A DNA stretch of 64,000 bases from a bacterium endosymbiont of Escarpia laminata (lineage in GTDB: Bacteria; Pseudomonadota; Gammaproteobacteria; Chromatiales; Chromatiaceae), in NCBI GenBank assembly GCA_003660235.1, contig QGON01000071.1:310001-374000 (forward strand), in the 5' to 3' direction. Within the stretch, counting starts at the first letter, position 1; every line of letters starts with the position of its first letter. Positions 9,261 through 19,410 of this stretch are shown piece after piece. Below the pieces are notes generated by a model. It was not told the DNA's origin. It ran no database searches and saw only the letters and a program-made list of their open reading frames with translations. Position numbers and translations under genes: made by a program.

Positions 9261-10770
9261 CAGCGGCGTGATGAATAGCAGAACGGCAGCTTCCCCCGCA
9301 ATTTTTCTGATTGCCGGATTGTTACTGGCTTTTCCTCTCTATTATCCAACGCTCGACAGCTTTTTTAATATATGGACAGCATCGGACTCAGATCAGTCCC
9401 ATGGTTTTCTTTTGTTCGCTGTTTGTCTCTACATCTTCTACGAGGAGTGGAAGGCCAGAAAGGACCGTCTCTCCGTCAAGCCAAGATATCTTGGTTTGAT
9501 CGGGATAATTGTTTTGTCCTTGCTCTGGATGATGTCTGGTTTGGTCTATGTGGAATCATTGCAACAAGCGCTATTCATTGCCATCCTGGCAATGATCATC
9601 TTTAGTTTTCTGGGCCTCAAGGATGGAGCGCCATTCTATTTTCCGGTGCTTCTATTGTTGAGTGTTGTACCGGTCTGGAAAGTGCTGGCACCTCATCTGC
9701 AAACCGCAACAGCGGTTACAGTCGGCCACATGCTTCAAGCATCGGGGATAACATCAGTCAGAGAAGGATATCTGCTGATCATACCGGAAGGCACCTTTGA
9801 GGTGGCCGAATTTTGTAGTGGTATACGTTATCAAATTGTTGGTATAACGATTTCGTTGCTGTATGCAAGACAGTCGGGGTTCTACCTGAAAGAGACTATC
9901 GTGTATGTCGCTTTTGCCTCACTTCTAGCGTTTGTTGCAAATCTTATGCGCGTATACTCTGTCGTTGTAATAGGGCACCTCTCCAACATGGAGAGCGAGA
10001 TCGTACACGATCATAATATGTTGGGTTGGACGATTTTTGGTGTTTTCATCCTCATCTATCTGTGGGGTTCGCAACGTTATCTACCGATACGTTCAGCCAT
10101 AGAACAAGCGGAAGGCGATGGAATAAAATTGGCAGACGGGAGCAGGCGCAGAAACCTGAGATTCACAGTCCTGGTTTTTTTTGCAACATTGACCGGTCCG
10201 GCGTTGGCCTTTTTCTACATGTCAGGCGAGGCGGAAACAGACAGCTCCACTGTAGAATTGCCAGGCAAGATAGCTGACTGGAAGCTGGTTGAAAACAGGC
10301 TGACTTCATGGAAGCCTGACTGGTTGCAAGGAAATATTGTTGTTGAAGGTAGATACAGCGATGGAGTACATAGAGTTGATGTGTTTTTGTCCCGTTTCAG
10401 CTCACAAGAACAGGGTAGAGAGGCGATCAGTGTCTTGAATGAAGTATATGATTCTGACATATGGTCGAGAATCTATCGACGTGTTACCGATCTCGGTCAG
10501 GTAAATGGTCGAAACTTGATTGTTGAAGAGACGAGGCTGAAAGTCGCTGGGTCAGATAGAGGACGAATTGTCTGGCGCTGGTACAATGCGGCGGGTAAGC
10601 GGGAACAAAAAAATATCAAAGCCAAGTTGCTGAATCTACTGGGTACTTTAAAAGGAAATCCTGAGATAGATGTCAATATGGTTAGTTATGACCTCGGTGC
10701 CGATGAGGATAAAACCAGGATCAAGATGATCGGATTTCTACCAGGGTATCTGGCCGCGGTGGAGAAATAG
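9247..10770 (+). CDS. xrtA: Exosortase A with fused C-terminal EpsI domain
   Basis: Membrane cysteine protease/transpeptidase that processes proteins carrying a PEP-CTERM tail. About residues 1-300 form the eight-helix exosortase core with the predicted catalytic set: Cys190 in EFCSGIRY, Arg235 in NLMRVYS and His254/256 in VHDHNMLGW. About residues 310-507 are the EpsI/DUF3485 periplasmic domain (SWKPDWLQG, RVDVFLSRF), fused as is common for XrtA. The first ATG lies inside prsR; Met9 at 9271 is an alternative start just after the prsR stop. Together with prsK, prsR and prsT this identifies the locus as an exosortase A system. Confidence 0.93.
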   Translation: MVSNSSGVMNSRTAASPAIFLIAGLLLAFPLYYPTLDSFFNIWTASDSDQSHGFLLFAVCLYIFYEEWKARKDRLSVKPRYLGLIGIIVLSLLWMMSGLVYVESLQQALFIAILAMIIFSFLGLKDGAPFYFPVLLLLSVVPVWKVLAPHLQTATAVTVGHMLQASGITSVREGYLLIIPEGTFEVAEFCSGIRYQIVGITISLLYARQSGFYLKETIVYVAFASLLAFVANLMRVYSVVVIGHLSNMESEIVHDHNMLGWTIFGVFILIYLWGSQRYLPIRSAIEQAEGDGIKLADGSRRRNLRFTVLVFFATLTGPALAFFYMSGEAETDSSTVELPGKIADWKLVENRLTSWKPDWLQGNIVVEGRYSDGVHRVDVFLSRFSSQEQGREAISVLNEVYDSDIWSRIYRRVTDLGQVNGRNLIVEETRLKVAGSDRGRIVWRWYNAAGKREQKNIKAKLLNLLGTLKGNPEIDVNMVSYDLGADEDKTRIKMIGFLPGYLAAVEK

Positions 10771-10867
10771 AGTGTTTCAAACAGGGCTGTCTTGAGGCAT
10801 GGCTGAACTTACAACTATCCAGAACCGCAATGTGAACATGATTGATTTGTAAAATACTGGGCATGGA

Positions 10868-13678
10868 ATGAAAGAGATGTATATCAATAAAAAGCGATTT
10901 CTCAAGGTGACGTTAATGGCGTCTGCTGCAGTGGCGATATTATTGAGTGGTTGTAGCGGACAGGACGATGAACTTGCCTATCTGGAGAGCGCGCGGACTC
11001 ATACGGAAGGGAAGCAGTATCAAAAGGCTGTTATTGAGTTGAAAAATGCTCTACAGATCAATTCAGACAACGGTGATGCAAGATTATTGTTGGCAAGAGT
11101 TTATCTTAAGGTCAGGGATGGTGCGTCGGCAGAGAAAGAGTTGATCCGGGCAAAACAATTGGGTGTGCAGGAGAAAGATCTCTATCTGGTAAAGGGAGAG
11201 GCTTTGCTACAGCAGCGGCTCTACGATCGGATCCTCGATGAAATAAAAGAAGAGGGGATACAGGCTGCGGACCTGAGTGAAGTACAGATCTTGCGTGCCC
11301 AGGCGTTTGCCGGGAATAACAAGAAAGAGAAGGCATTGGACTTATACCATGCCGTTCTTGCGCGAGAGGGCACCTATGCGAAGGCATTTTCAGGGATAGG
11401 GCGAATCTACCTTGTTGAAAAGGATTATGAAAAAGCTATAGAAGCAAGTGACGAAGCACTTCAAGTTGAAAAGGGAAATGTCGATGCATGGACCATCAAA
11501 GGATTAGCGTATTTCAAACTGCAAAAATTCCCTCTTGCGGAAGATGGCTTTGAAAGTGCACTGGCTGGACTTGAACAGGAAATATTTTCTCAGCGCAAGT
11601 TTGTACTGCGTATTTCTTTGATTCAGACGTTGCTGGCACAGAAGAAGATTGATAAAGCTTCTGCCAATATCGAAATTATCAGTAAAATCATACCTGAAAA
11701 TCCCTTTGTCTCCTATTTGTCAGCATTGCGCTACTTTATGGCGGGAAAATATGATTTGGCTGAAATAGATCTGCATCACGTAATCAAAGTAATGCCAGGC
11801 CATGTGCCTACACATCTGCTTTTGGGTTCAGTGCATTTTGCCCGGCGAAACTATGAACAGGCAAATGACTTCCTTACAAGGTATGTCAATGAAGTACCGA
11901 CACATATTCAGGCGAGGAAGCTACTGGGTGAGACACGTTTACGCCTGAACAGACCCGGTGACGCGGTCGAAATTCTAGCTCCCATCGTTAATGACAATAC
12001 CAAAGATGTAGAACTTTTGACCATGATCGGCAATGCTGCGAGTCAGTCAGGACAGGATGCATTAGGTACCCATTACTTGAGAAAAGCTGCGTTAGTCAGG
12101 CCTGAAAGTACTGGCATCAGAGAAGAACTTGCAAAAGCTTATTTGAGGAAAGGTGCGATTGATCAGGCCATTGAAGAGCTGGAGGGACTTTCTGGCACAA
12201 ATTCATCTGATAGCAATCGTCTTCTTCTTATCTACGCTTATTTGAGAAAGCAGGAGTTTTCACAGGCTGTGAAACTGACAGATGAACTGCTGTCAGCTAA
12301 TCTTGAAAGCCCGATGCTGATGACGCTAAAAGGCGGTATTCAGACAATGAGTGGAGAGAGGGTCAATGCGCGGACACTGTTTAGGAATGCCCTGAAGATC
12401 AAGAAAGACTATCTGCCTGCACTGTTTGCGCTTTCCAAGCTTGATTTGGAGGATGGAAAGTTAACTGAATCGGACGACAGACTGAATCAGATTCTTGCAT
12501 TGGATCCTAATAACGTGAATGCAATGCTTGGACTTTCACAAATTTCCGAGCGTAGACAGGATAGGAAGCAAGCACTCTCCTGGATTGAGCAGGCGAGGAA
12601 GGCAAATGCTTCAGCCTTGATCCCAAGGTTTGTTTTGGCCAGATATTACCTGAAAACGGGTAAAACCGATGAAGCATTGGAAGTGTTGAAAGAGGTTGAG
12701 GCGATAAAGCCAACCGACGTGACTTTCCTTCTTTTGATGGGAAATGCTGAGTTGCAGATAGGGCGTTTCAATAAGGCGATTGATTATTTTGAAAGATATG
12801 TTCGTCAACAACCTCAGTCGGTTGCAGGCTACATAGCACTCGCCACTGCAGAGTCGAAACATGGTCGTCTTTCCAGTGCAAAACGCACTCTGAAAAAAGC
12901 ACTGGAAATTAACCCCAACCATTTGCGTGCAACAATTCTATTTATCTCTATTGAAACAAAAGAGAAAAATTATCCTGAGGCCGAGCGACTGGCGATGATT
13001 GTCAAAGAGAATAAAAAAACGGAGCAGTGGGGTTATGTTCTCTTGAGTGATATCTACGTTCAATCGAGAAATTACGCAAAAGCTCAGGTGCTATTGAATG
13101 AGGGACTGGCAAAGTATCAATCGTTTACACTGTCGGATAAGCTTTCCAAGGCATACTATCTTGATGGCAAAAAAGATAAGTCAGTGGAAGTTATGGCGAA
13201 ATGGGTGAAGGATAATCCTGACGACATGAAGGGGACTTTGGCACTTGCATCCACCTACCAGAAAATGGACAGGATTGATGAGGCGGTTAAACTTTACCAA
13301 AGTGTTCTTGACAACAATTCGGGGAATGTAATCGCACTAAATAACATGGCGCTGATACTTTTTGAAAACAACCAGGAACTGGCGATTTCATACGCGGAGA
13401 GGGCGTATAAAAATGCGCGCACGAGTACAGCAATTGCTGATACTTATGGTTGGATGCTGGTTCAAATCGGTGATATGGAGAAAGGTTCTGAGATCTTGAG
13501 CAGAGTGGCAGTATCATCAGATGATCCCAACGTCTTGTATCACTATGCAGTAACTCTGTATAGAAAGGGGCTGAAAGAGCAGGCGAAAAGGGCGCTTGCC
13601 CATGCTTTTGACAGCGACAGGGAGTTTGAGGATATGGAAGGGGTAATGGCTCTCAGAAAAGAATTGAATAAACGGTAG
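10868..13678 (+). CDS. prsT: PEP-CTERM system TPR-repeat lipoprotein PrsT
   Basis: Large TPR protein that co-occurs with exosortase A and is thought to act in assembly or transport of sorted proteins and polysaccharide. It has 936 residues. The N-terminus has a basic stretch, a hydrophobic helix and a lipobox-like LLSGCSG (Cys near residue 29), so it is likely a lipoprotein. The rest is about 20 tandem tetratricopeptide repeats (for example DNGDARLLLARVYLKVRDG, YEKAIEASDEALQVEKGN). The length fits the family. Met4 is an alternative start. The gene is noticeably A-rich compared with the downstream pan and glg genes. Confidence 0.9.
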   Translation: MKEMYINKKRFLKVTLMASAAVAILLSGCSGQDDELAYLESARTHTEGKQYQKAVIELKNALQINSDNGDARLLLARVYLKVRDGASAEKELIRAKQLGVQEKDLYLVKGEALLQQRLYDRILDEIKEEGIQAADLSEVQILRAQAFAGNNKKEKALDLYHAVLAREGTYAKAFSGIGRIYLVEKDYEKAIEASDEALQVEKGNVDAWTIKGLAYFKLQKFPLAEDGFESALAGLEQEIFSQRKFVLRISLIQTLLAQKKIDKASANIEIISKIIPENPFVSYLSALRYFMAGKYDLAEIDLHHVIKVMPGHVPTHLLLGSVHFARRNYEQANDFLTRYVNEVPTHIQARKLLGETRLRLNRPGDAVEILAPIVNDNTKDVELLTMIGNAASQSGQDALGTHYLRKAALVRPESTGIREELAKAYLRKGAIDQAIEELEGLSGTNSSDSNRLLLIYAYLRKQEFSQAVKLTDELLSANLESPMLMTLKGGIQTMSGERVNARTLFRNALKIKKDYLPALFALSKLDLEDGKLTESDDRLNQILALDPNNVNAMLGLSQISERRQDRKQALSWIEQARKANASALIPRFVLARYYLKTGKTDEALEVLKEVEAIKPTDVTFLLLMGNAELQIGRFNKAIDYFERYVRQQPQSVAGYIALATAESKHGRLSSAKRTLKKALEINPNHLRATILFISIETKEKNYPEAERLAMIVKENKKTEQWGYVLLSDIYVQSRNYAKAQVLLNEGLAKYQSFTLSDKLSKAYYLDGKKDKSVEVMAKWVKDNPDDMKGTLALASTYQKMDRIDEAVKLYQSVLDNNSGNVIALNNMALILFENNQELAISYAERAYKNARTSTAIADTYGWMLVQIGDMEKGSEILSRVAVSSDDPNVLYHYAVTLYRKGLKEQAKRALAHAFDSDREFEDMEGVMALRKELNKR

Positions 13679-13715
13679 TATGATTGCACGCGCATTGAAT
13701 AATCTGGAGATAGAG

Positions 13716-14366
13716 ATGCAAGTATATTTTTCAACATTTTTCCGCATGACATGGTTTTTTGCTCTGATGTTCCTGATTACTTTGGGAACAGGTTGTTCAA
13801 GCCCATCAATGAAAATGAAATCCATCGAAGTTGCTGACTCGGCTGTGCAAACAAACGCGACCCCAGTCTACCTGATTGGGCCAGGGGATGCGCTCAGCGT
13901 CTTTGTTTGGGGCAACCCTGAGCTATCAGCAGAGGTTATTGTTCGACCCGATGGCTATATCTCAACGCCTCTTGTAGAGGATGTCCAGGCATCGGGAAAA
14001 GCTCCGACAGACTTGGCCCGTGAAATGGAAGCGGAATTATCCAAGCTCATAAAAAATCCTAGAGTCACCGTCAGTCTTACAACAACTGTTGGACAGTACT
14101 CAGAACAGATAAGGGTTGTTGGGCAGGCTTCCACGCCTCGCGCACTCCCTTATCGAGAGAATATGACTTTGCTGGATGTCATTATTGCGGTGGGTGGTTT
14201 GACAGAATTCGCTGCTGGCAATAAATCGATTATCGTTCGCAATGTCGGTGGAAAAACTGAGCAGTACCGTGTTCGCCTTGATGACCTGATCAGAGATGGC
14301 GACATTTCTGCAAATGTTAAGGTGGTTCCAGGTGATGTTTTGATTATTCCTGAAACTTGGTTCTAA
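13716..14366 (+). CDS. Exopolysaccharide export lipoprotein, Wza/EpsE-like (PEP-CTERM locus type)
   Basis: Outer-membrane polysaccharide export protein. From the chosen ATG it has 216 residues: a signal sequence ending in a degenerate lipobox (LGTGC), the poly-export domain starting at YLIGPGDALSVFVWGNPELS, and a SLBB domain (QIRVVGQASTPRALPYRENM through GDVLIIPETWF). I chose this start because GGAGATAGAG lies just before it, whereas the frame's first ATG at 13680, two bases after prsT ends, has no such site. The gene should pair with a Wzz-like chain-length protein, but none follows. Confidence 0.88.
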   Translation: MQVYFSTFFRMTWFFALMFLITLGTGCSSPSMKMKSIEVADSAVQTNATPVYLIGPGDALSVFVWGNPELSAEVIVRPDGYISTPLVEDVQASGKAPTDLAREMEAELSKLIKNPRVTVSLTTTVGQYSEQIRVVGQASTPRALPYRENMTLLDVIIAVGGLTEFAAGNKSIIVRNVGGKTEQYRVRLDDLIRDGDISANVKVVPGDVLIIPETWF

Positions 14367-14479
14367 CATGTTCCACTTTGCGGTTTTGTGGCATATCAGT
14401 CGAAGCCCACTGGTTAGGTATAACATTTTCAGCGTTTATTAATGATCGGCTGGATGATGGAGAGTAACCGAGGTACGTA

Positions 14480-15454
14480 ATGGTAAGTAGTATCGAAAAA
14501 GCGATAGATCGGCTGAACAAAGAGCGATCTCACAATCAGAGTGGTGGGGCGGAGCAGATTGCCGCTGCAGATGAGGCGTTGGTTGAGTCTGATAACGTCG
14601 ATGCTGAATCCAAATCAATAACCGGAGGAGAAACTGAGGACGGCAAGGGTGTAGTGGCTGTCAATCAGGATGTGTCCACCGCTTCTCCGATTGATTCTGA
14701 TGCAATTGTTGCTGCACCTGAATTACCTGAAAAAGAGATCTGTGAAATTGATTTTGAAACTTTGGGTAAGGCAGGTTATTTGGTGCCTAATAGCGATCAA
14801 CAGAGGCTGTCTGAGGAATATCGCATAATCAAGCGACCCCTGTTGATGAATGCTTTTGGTAAGGGTGCTGCACCGGTTGAGCGCGGTAACTTGGTTCTGG
14901 TTACAAGCTCTTTTCCTGGCGAAGGTAAAACCTACACGGCGATTAATCTTGGCGTCAGTATTGCCACTGAACTTGACTCCACTATCCTGCTCGTCGATGG
15001 TGATGTCCTAAAGTCATCTCTTAGCAAGTTACTGGGAATGGAAGATAAGCCGGGATTGATTGACGTCTTGGAAGACCCAACTATGGATCTTGGCGACGTG
15101 ATTCAGAGTACACAAGTGCCAAAACTGAAAATTCTCCCTGCCGGAAGACGACATCAGAACTCTACTGAGCTGTTAGCCAGCGAAAGCATGGAGAAGATTT
15201 TGACAGAACTGGCTGAAAGGTACCCAGATCGTATCGTTTTATTTGATGCTCCTCCTATGCTGGCAACAACTGAAGCTGGTGTTCTTACTTATCGAATGGG
15301 ACAGATAGTGATGGTTGTCGAAGCGGGCAAGACGCCGGTTGATGCTGTTAATGAATCGATTGCACAGCTTGATCCAAACAAAGTGATTGGTCTTGTTTTG
15401 AACAAAAGCAGAGTGAAGTCCGGCCATAAGTATTATGGTAGTTACTATGGTTGA
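14480..15454 (+). CDS. XrtA-associated tyrosine autokinase (CpsD/CapB-like)
   Basis: Bacterial tyrosine kinase that controls polysaccharide polymerisation and export. It has 324 residues. The first ~90 are an acidic, low-complexity extension. The kinase core has Walker A SSFPGEGKT (about residues 140-150), Walker A' ILLVDGDVLKS and Walker B IVLFDAPPM. The C-terminus ends in a short tyrosine cluster (KYYGSYYG), the autophosphorylation tail. In most such loci the kinase acts with a membrane chain-length protein encoded directly upstream; here the 113 bases upstream hold no such gene. Confidence 0.88.
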   Translation: MVSSIEKAIDRLNKERSHNQSGGAEQIAAADEALVESDNVDAESKSITGGETEDGKGVVAVNQDVSTASPIDSDAIVAAPELPEKEICEIDFETLGKAGYLVPNSDQQRLSEEYRIIKRPLLMNAFGKGAAPVERGNLVLVTSSFPGEGKTYTAINLGVSIATELDSTILLVDGDVLKSSLSKLLGMEDKPGLIDVLEDPTMDLGDVIQSTQVPKLKILPAGRRHQNSTELLASESMEKILTELAERYPDRIVLFDAPPMLATTEAGVLTYRMGQIVMVVEAGKTPVDAVNESIAQLDPNKVIGLVLNKSRVKSGHKYYGSYYG

Positions 15455-15473
15455 TACTGTTTTCTTGAAAGAA

Positions 15474-16889
15474 ATGATCTATGGCAGAGGGAAAACAACT
15501 ATTAATCGGATATTCGTTTTTTCTTTGTTTTGTTTAATATATTCCAATGCCTCGGCGGTATCTTGGCATATTGAGCCTGTTGCCACTCTAAAGGGTTCAT
15601 ATACGGATAATGTAACGCTTGAGAGTAATGATCTGGCGGAAAACGACTTTATTACGGAAATATTGCCGGGAATTCATATTTTAGCTGATGGAAACAGATT
15701 GGATCTTGATCTCGATTATCGTCTGCAGCACATCCGCTACTATGAACATAGCGAGTCGAATAAAACCCAACATGCGTTAGGGTTGAGAGCAGATCTTGCG
15801 GTTGTTGAGGATCTGTTTTTTATTGAAGCAACATCAGATTATACGCAAGTACCGGTGTTTTCATCCAGTGTCCGCGACCCGGAAAATATTGCGATTACCG
15901 ATGATGTCACGGATATTTTCACGAACTCGATTTCACCTTACTTGGTACATCAGTTTGGCAATTTTGCTGCGGGCCGTCTGATGTATACCATACGGCGTGT
16001 CAATTATACGGATTCGACAACCAGCGATGTTGATCACAGGGTTATCAATGCAGGGCTGAGTAGTGGTACGGGATTTACAAAACTCAGATGGAATTTGACC
16101 TATAGCGACAGAGATGCCGAACCAGAGATAGGAACGGCCACGAGATTCAAGATTGCAATGGCTGATTTGAGGTACCCGCTCTACAAAAGAATGTTTGCCA
16201 TTGCCAAGTTGGGCTATGAAAAAAACACCTACAGTTTGTCTGATACCAGTACCAAGACTGAGGGTGAAGTCTGGGGGCTGGGTTTAGGGTGGGCGCCTAC
16301 AACGAGAACCAGTATGGAAGCTGTATTCGGCAGACGGTATTTTGGTAATACTGCAAATGTAATACTCACACATGAGGGGTCTCTGTTTACTGTTTCTGCT
16401 TTGTATGACGAGGATTTTACTACGGGGTCATTTGTTGATGCGGGAACCCCGACATTCGATGAGAATGGGAGGCCTATCTATGGAATAGATCGTCCGTCTA
16501 TTTCAACAGAGGTGTATCTCAATAAACGAATGTCCGCTGACCTTGTTTATTCTTTACGTAGATCAGAAATTACGTTTACACTATTTGATACAACGCGTGA
16601 ATATCAAGTGACGGGCGAAGTTGATCATGTTTATGGCGGGGATGTGGTCTGGGATTGGACATTAAGTTCCAGAACTACTGCCACATTTGGTGCTTTTTGG
16701 CATCAGACTGCACCATTTGAAGAAACACCAAGAATCGATGATTTTTATGGTGGCGTACGACTTGAACGCCGTCTATCCCCGAATTTGACGGGTGGTGCAG
16801 ACTACTCCTTTTTAAAACGTGATACTGCGACTGATGGAGGAAGCTACCGCAGAAACAGGGTAGGTGCTTATATCACGTTAGTGTTTTGA
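15474..16889 (+). CDS. PEP-CTERM locus outer-membrane beta-barrel protein
   Basis: A predicted outer-membrane barrel of the family linked to exosortase A exopolysaccharide loci. From the chosen start it has 471 residues with a signal peptide ending SNASA|VSW. Many alternating amphipathic strands follow (for example LDLDLDYRLQHIRYYEH), ending in ITLVF, the terminal Phe typical of barrel proteins. An upstream in-frame ATG lies inside the kinase gene (15435); the chosen one follows an A-rich GAAAGAA and gives a cleaner signal peptide. Its role (secretin-like exit or substrate tether) is not established. It closes the exosortase cluster. Confidence 0.8.
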   Translation: MIYGRGKTTINRIFVFSLFCLIYSNASAVSWHIEPVATLKGSYTDNVTLESNDLAENDFITEILPGIHILADGNRLDLDLDYRLQHIRYYEHSESNKTQHALGLRADLAVVEDLFFIEATSDYTQVPVFSSSVRDPENIAITDDVTDIFTNSISPYLVHQFGNFAAGRLMYTIRRVNYTDSTTSDVDHRVINAGLSSGTGFTKLRWNLTYSDRDAEPEIGTATRFKIAMADLRYPLYKRMFAIAKLGYEKNTYSLSDTSTKTEGEVWGLGLGWAPTTRTSMEAVFGRRYFGNTANVILTHEGSLFTVSALYDEDFTTGSFVDAGTPTFDENGRPIYGIDRPSISTEVYLNKRMSADLVYSLRRSEITFTLFDTTREYQVTGEVDHVYGGDVVWDWTLSSRTTATFGAFWHQTAPFEETPRIDDFYGGVRLERRLSPNLTGGADYSFLKRDTATDGGSYRRNRVGAYITLVF

Positions 16890-17091
16890 AGGAGTCGGAA
16901 AATCGCCCAACGGAACCTACTGAAAAAGCATGCATCGCTTTCTCTCGCCCAAGTTGGATTTTCTGAAGTTTTGTTGACCTCACAGGGGTTTCGCTCGTAG
17001 GGCTGTTCCCATAAAGCAATTAAACAGTATTTGAGGCAGGGTACAAAACCGTTGAAAACTATTGCCTCAGCAGAGCAAACGGGAGTTTCTT

Positions 17092-17379
17092 GTGCGTTTT
17101 CTAAAACTGCTTTTTTTCATATTTGCGATGATGGTGGGTGCAGCTTTCACGGTGCTCAATGCAGAGCCGGTACTTTTTAACTACTATTTTGGCAGTCGTG
17201 AATTGCCGCTTTCTGTAATCTTGATAGGCACGCTTGGTTTAGGCATTTTTCTTGGAATCCTGTCAGGGTTGAATACCATGCTAGGTCTGAAGCGAAAAAA
17301 CTCCATTTTGCGGAGACGTTCTCGTCTGGTGGATGAGGAGGTAAAAAATCTCCGGTCTCTCCCGCTTAAGGATCAATAG
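17092..17379 (+). CDS. lapA: Lipopolysaccharide assembly protein A (DUF1049)
   Basis: Small inner-membrane protein that works with LapB in controlling LPS synthesis through FtsH and LpxC in E. coli. About 95 residues with two membrane helices (FLKLLFFIFAMMVGAAFTVL and LSVILIGTLGLGIFLGIL) and a basic cytoplasmic tail. I chose the GTG because GGGAG lies 6-7 bases upstream; a TTG 30 bases earlier extends the same frame. It ends 2 bases before lapB, the standard gene pair. Confidence 0.88.
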   Translation: MRFLKLLFFIFAMMVGAAFTVLNAEPVLFNYYFGSRELPLSVILIGTLGLGIFLGILSGLNTMLGLKRKNSILRRRSRLVDEEVKNLRSLPLKDQ

Positions 17380-17381
17380 GT

Positions 17382-18560
17382 ATGCTTGAGCTTCTGCTCT
17401 TGCTGCTGCCGGTTGCGGCTGCTTCAGGTTGGTTTGCTGCTCGACGGAGCGAGACTGGCCGGGACAAAACCAGTAGCCAGGAGGTCTTTCCCACCTATTT
17501 CAAAGGATTGAATTTTCTCCTGAATGAGCAGCCGGACAAGGCTATTGATGTCTTTGTTAAACTTCTGGAAGTGGACAGTGATACGGTAGAAACGCATTTG
17601 GCATTGGGCAATCTGTTTCGCCGTCGGGGAGAGGTGGAACGGGCAATACGTATCCACCAAAATCTGATCGCACGACCCACCCTTACAAGGGAGCAGAGAG
17701 CCCAGGCTTTGCTGGAACTTGGCCAGGACTATATGCGAGCGGGACTGTTCGATAGGGCTGAAAATCTTTTCGTAGAGTTGACTGAAATAAAGCTTCATAG
17801 TGAACAGGCGCTTTCCAATCTCCTGGTGATTTACCAGCAGGAAAAAGAGTGGGATCGATGTTTAGAGGTGGCGCAGCAGTTGCAAGCGAGTGATGGCAAC
17901 TCGCTTCAGCCTATAATTGCTCACTTTTACTGCGAACAAGCTCAACTGCTGATAAAAAAAGGCAATACTGTTTCTGCCATAGCAATGCTGAAAAAGGCTC
18001 GGTCAGTAGATAGTGGATGCATTAGGTCGACTATCTTGTTGGGGGAGATAGAGAAGTCAAAGGATGATTGCCGATCGGCCCTCAAAATATACAAAATGGT
18101 GGAAGTACAGGATTCCGCCTATCTGACTGAAATTGTGCCTTCTTTGATCGAATGTTATGGAAAGATTGGCGATAGAGCTGCACTGAAGGATTATTTGAAA
18201 CAATTATATAGCAGACATCGCGATACTTCTGTAATGCTGGCGTTGGCAGATATTATTACCGCCGAAGAGGATGTTTCATCAGCGGTTGATTTTGTCCTGC
18301 AACACCTCAAAGCGCTTCCTGATCTTAAAGGACTTGACCGGCTGGTCACTCTAAACTTGCAGAATAGTGGCAGCAACCCACGAGAGAGCATGGAAACACT
18401 CAACAAGGCAGTTGCGCTGATGCTGGCCCGCCAATCCTCGTATCAGTGTGAACAGTGCGGATTTTCTGCAAAAACCCTGCATTGGCAGTGTCCCAGTTGC
18501 AACAACTGGAGTAGCATGAAACCGATTCGTGGATTGGGCTGTGGGTCTAGAGAAAAATAG
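17382..18560 (+). CDS. lapB: Lipopolysaccharide assembly protein B (YciM)
   Basis: Membrane-anchored TPR protein that directs FtsH proteolysis of LpxC, balancing LPS and phospholipid synthesis. It has 392 residues: an N-terminal membrane helix (about 1-20), a row of TPRs, and a C-terminal rubredoxin-type metal site formed by two CxxC pairs (CEQCGF and CPSC). All are expected LapB features and the length is normal. It follows lapA and precedes pyrF, the same order as in many gammaproteobacteria. Confidence 0.95.
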   Translation: MLELLLLLLPVAAASGWFAARRSETGRDKTSSQEVFPTYFKGLNFLLNEQPDKAIDVFVKLLEVDSDTVETHLALGNLFRRRGEVERAIRIHQNLIARPTLTREQRAQALLELGQDYMRAGLFDRAENLFVELTEIKLHSEQALSNLLVIYQQEKEWDRCLEVAQQLQASDGNSLQPIIAHFYCEQAQLLIKKGNTVSAIAMLKKARSVDSGCIRSTILLGEIEKSKDDCRSALKIYKMVEVQDSAYLTEIVPSLIECYGKIGDRAALKDYLKQLYSRHRDTSVMLALADIITAEEDVSSAVDFVLQHLKALPDLKGLDRLVTLNLQNSGSNPRESMETLNKAVALMLARQSSYQCEQCGFSAKTLHWQCPSCNNWSSMKPIRGLGCGSREK

Positions 18561-18607
18561 GCGGCTGGTAGCTTATCCAATATCAATTTTATGAGGCCGT
18601 AGGACAG

Positions 18608-19324
18608 ATGAGTGACAATACTTCTCGGGTTATCGTTGCCCTGGATTTTCCTGATGAAACGTCTGCACTGGAACTGGTGGAAAAACTTGATCCTGGTATT
18701 TGCAGGCTCAAGGTGGGCAAAGAGATGTTCACTCGTTTGGGTCCCTCATTTGTCGAACAACTGAGTGGCAAGGGATTCGATATCTTTCTCGATCTTAAAT
18801 TTCATGATATTCCAAATACTGTTGCGGCTGCCTGCAGTGCAGCAGCAGACCTTGGTGTTTGGATGATGAATGTTCATGCGTCAGGGGGACGTCGCATGAT
18901 GGAAGCGGCGGCGGAAAGGTTGGCAGTTCGTTCAGAAAGGCCACTTTTGGTGGCCGTGACAATTCTGACGAGTCTGTCAAAAGAGGATATTGCTGAAGTT
19001 GGCTATCATGGTGAACCAGCTGAAAATGTCCTGCGTCTGGCGGATCTCTCCCTCTCATCCGGGATGGATGGAGTCGTCTGCTCCCCCCGGGAAGCATCCG
19101 ATATCCGAGGCAGGGTTGGGGACGATTTTCTGCTGGTTACGCCCGGTGTGCGGCCGTTGGACGCAGCGGTTGATGATCAGCGCCGCGTGATGACGCCTGC
19201 AGATGCGATCAATGCAGGGTCAAGTTATCTAGTTGTTGGACGCCCGATAACAGCTGCGGCTAATCCGTTGCAGGCACTGCATGCGATAAATAACGAAATT
19301 TTGTCTGTCTTGAAAGCCGGATAA
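18608..19324 (+). CDS. pyrF: Orotidine 5'-phosphate decarboxylase
   Basis: Last step of UMP synthesis: OMP to UMP plus CO2, cytosolic homodimer. It has 238 residues. The catalytic D-x-K-xx-D array is present in [11 protein letters not shown], and the phosphate-binding end is at VGRPIT. The gene lies downstream of lapA-lapB as in E. coli and may be co-transcribed with them across a 47-base gap. Confidence 0.96.
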   Translation: MSDNTSRVIVALDFPDETSALELVEKLDPGICRLKVGKEMFTRLGPSFVEQLSGKGFDIFLDLKFHDIPNTVAAACSAAADLGVWMMNVHASGGRRMMEAAAERLAVRSERPLLVAVTILTSLSKEDIAEVGYHGEPAENVLRLADLSLSSGMDGVVCSPREASDIRGRVGDDFLLVTPGVRPLDAAVDDQRRVMTPADAINAGSSYLVVGRPITAAANPLQALHAINNEILSVLKAG

Positions 19325-19410
19325 ATTTTTCACCAGGTTTTGCTTGAAACCCATCTGGAAACATACGGCTACTGAAATGGCATTGTTATGAAGAGTGACA
19401 AGGGAAGAAG

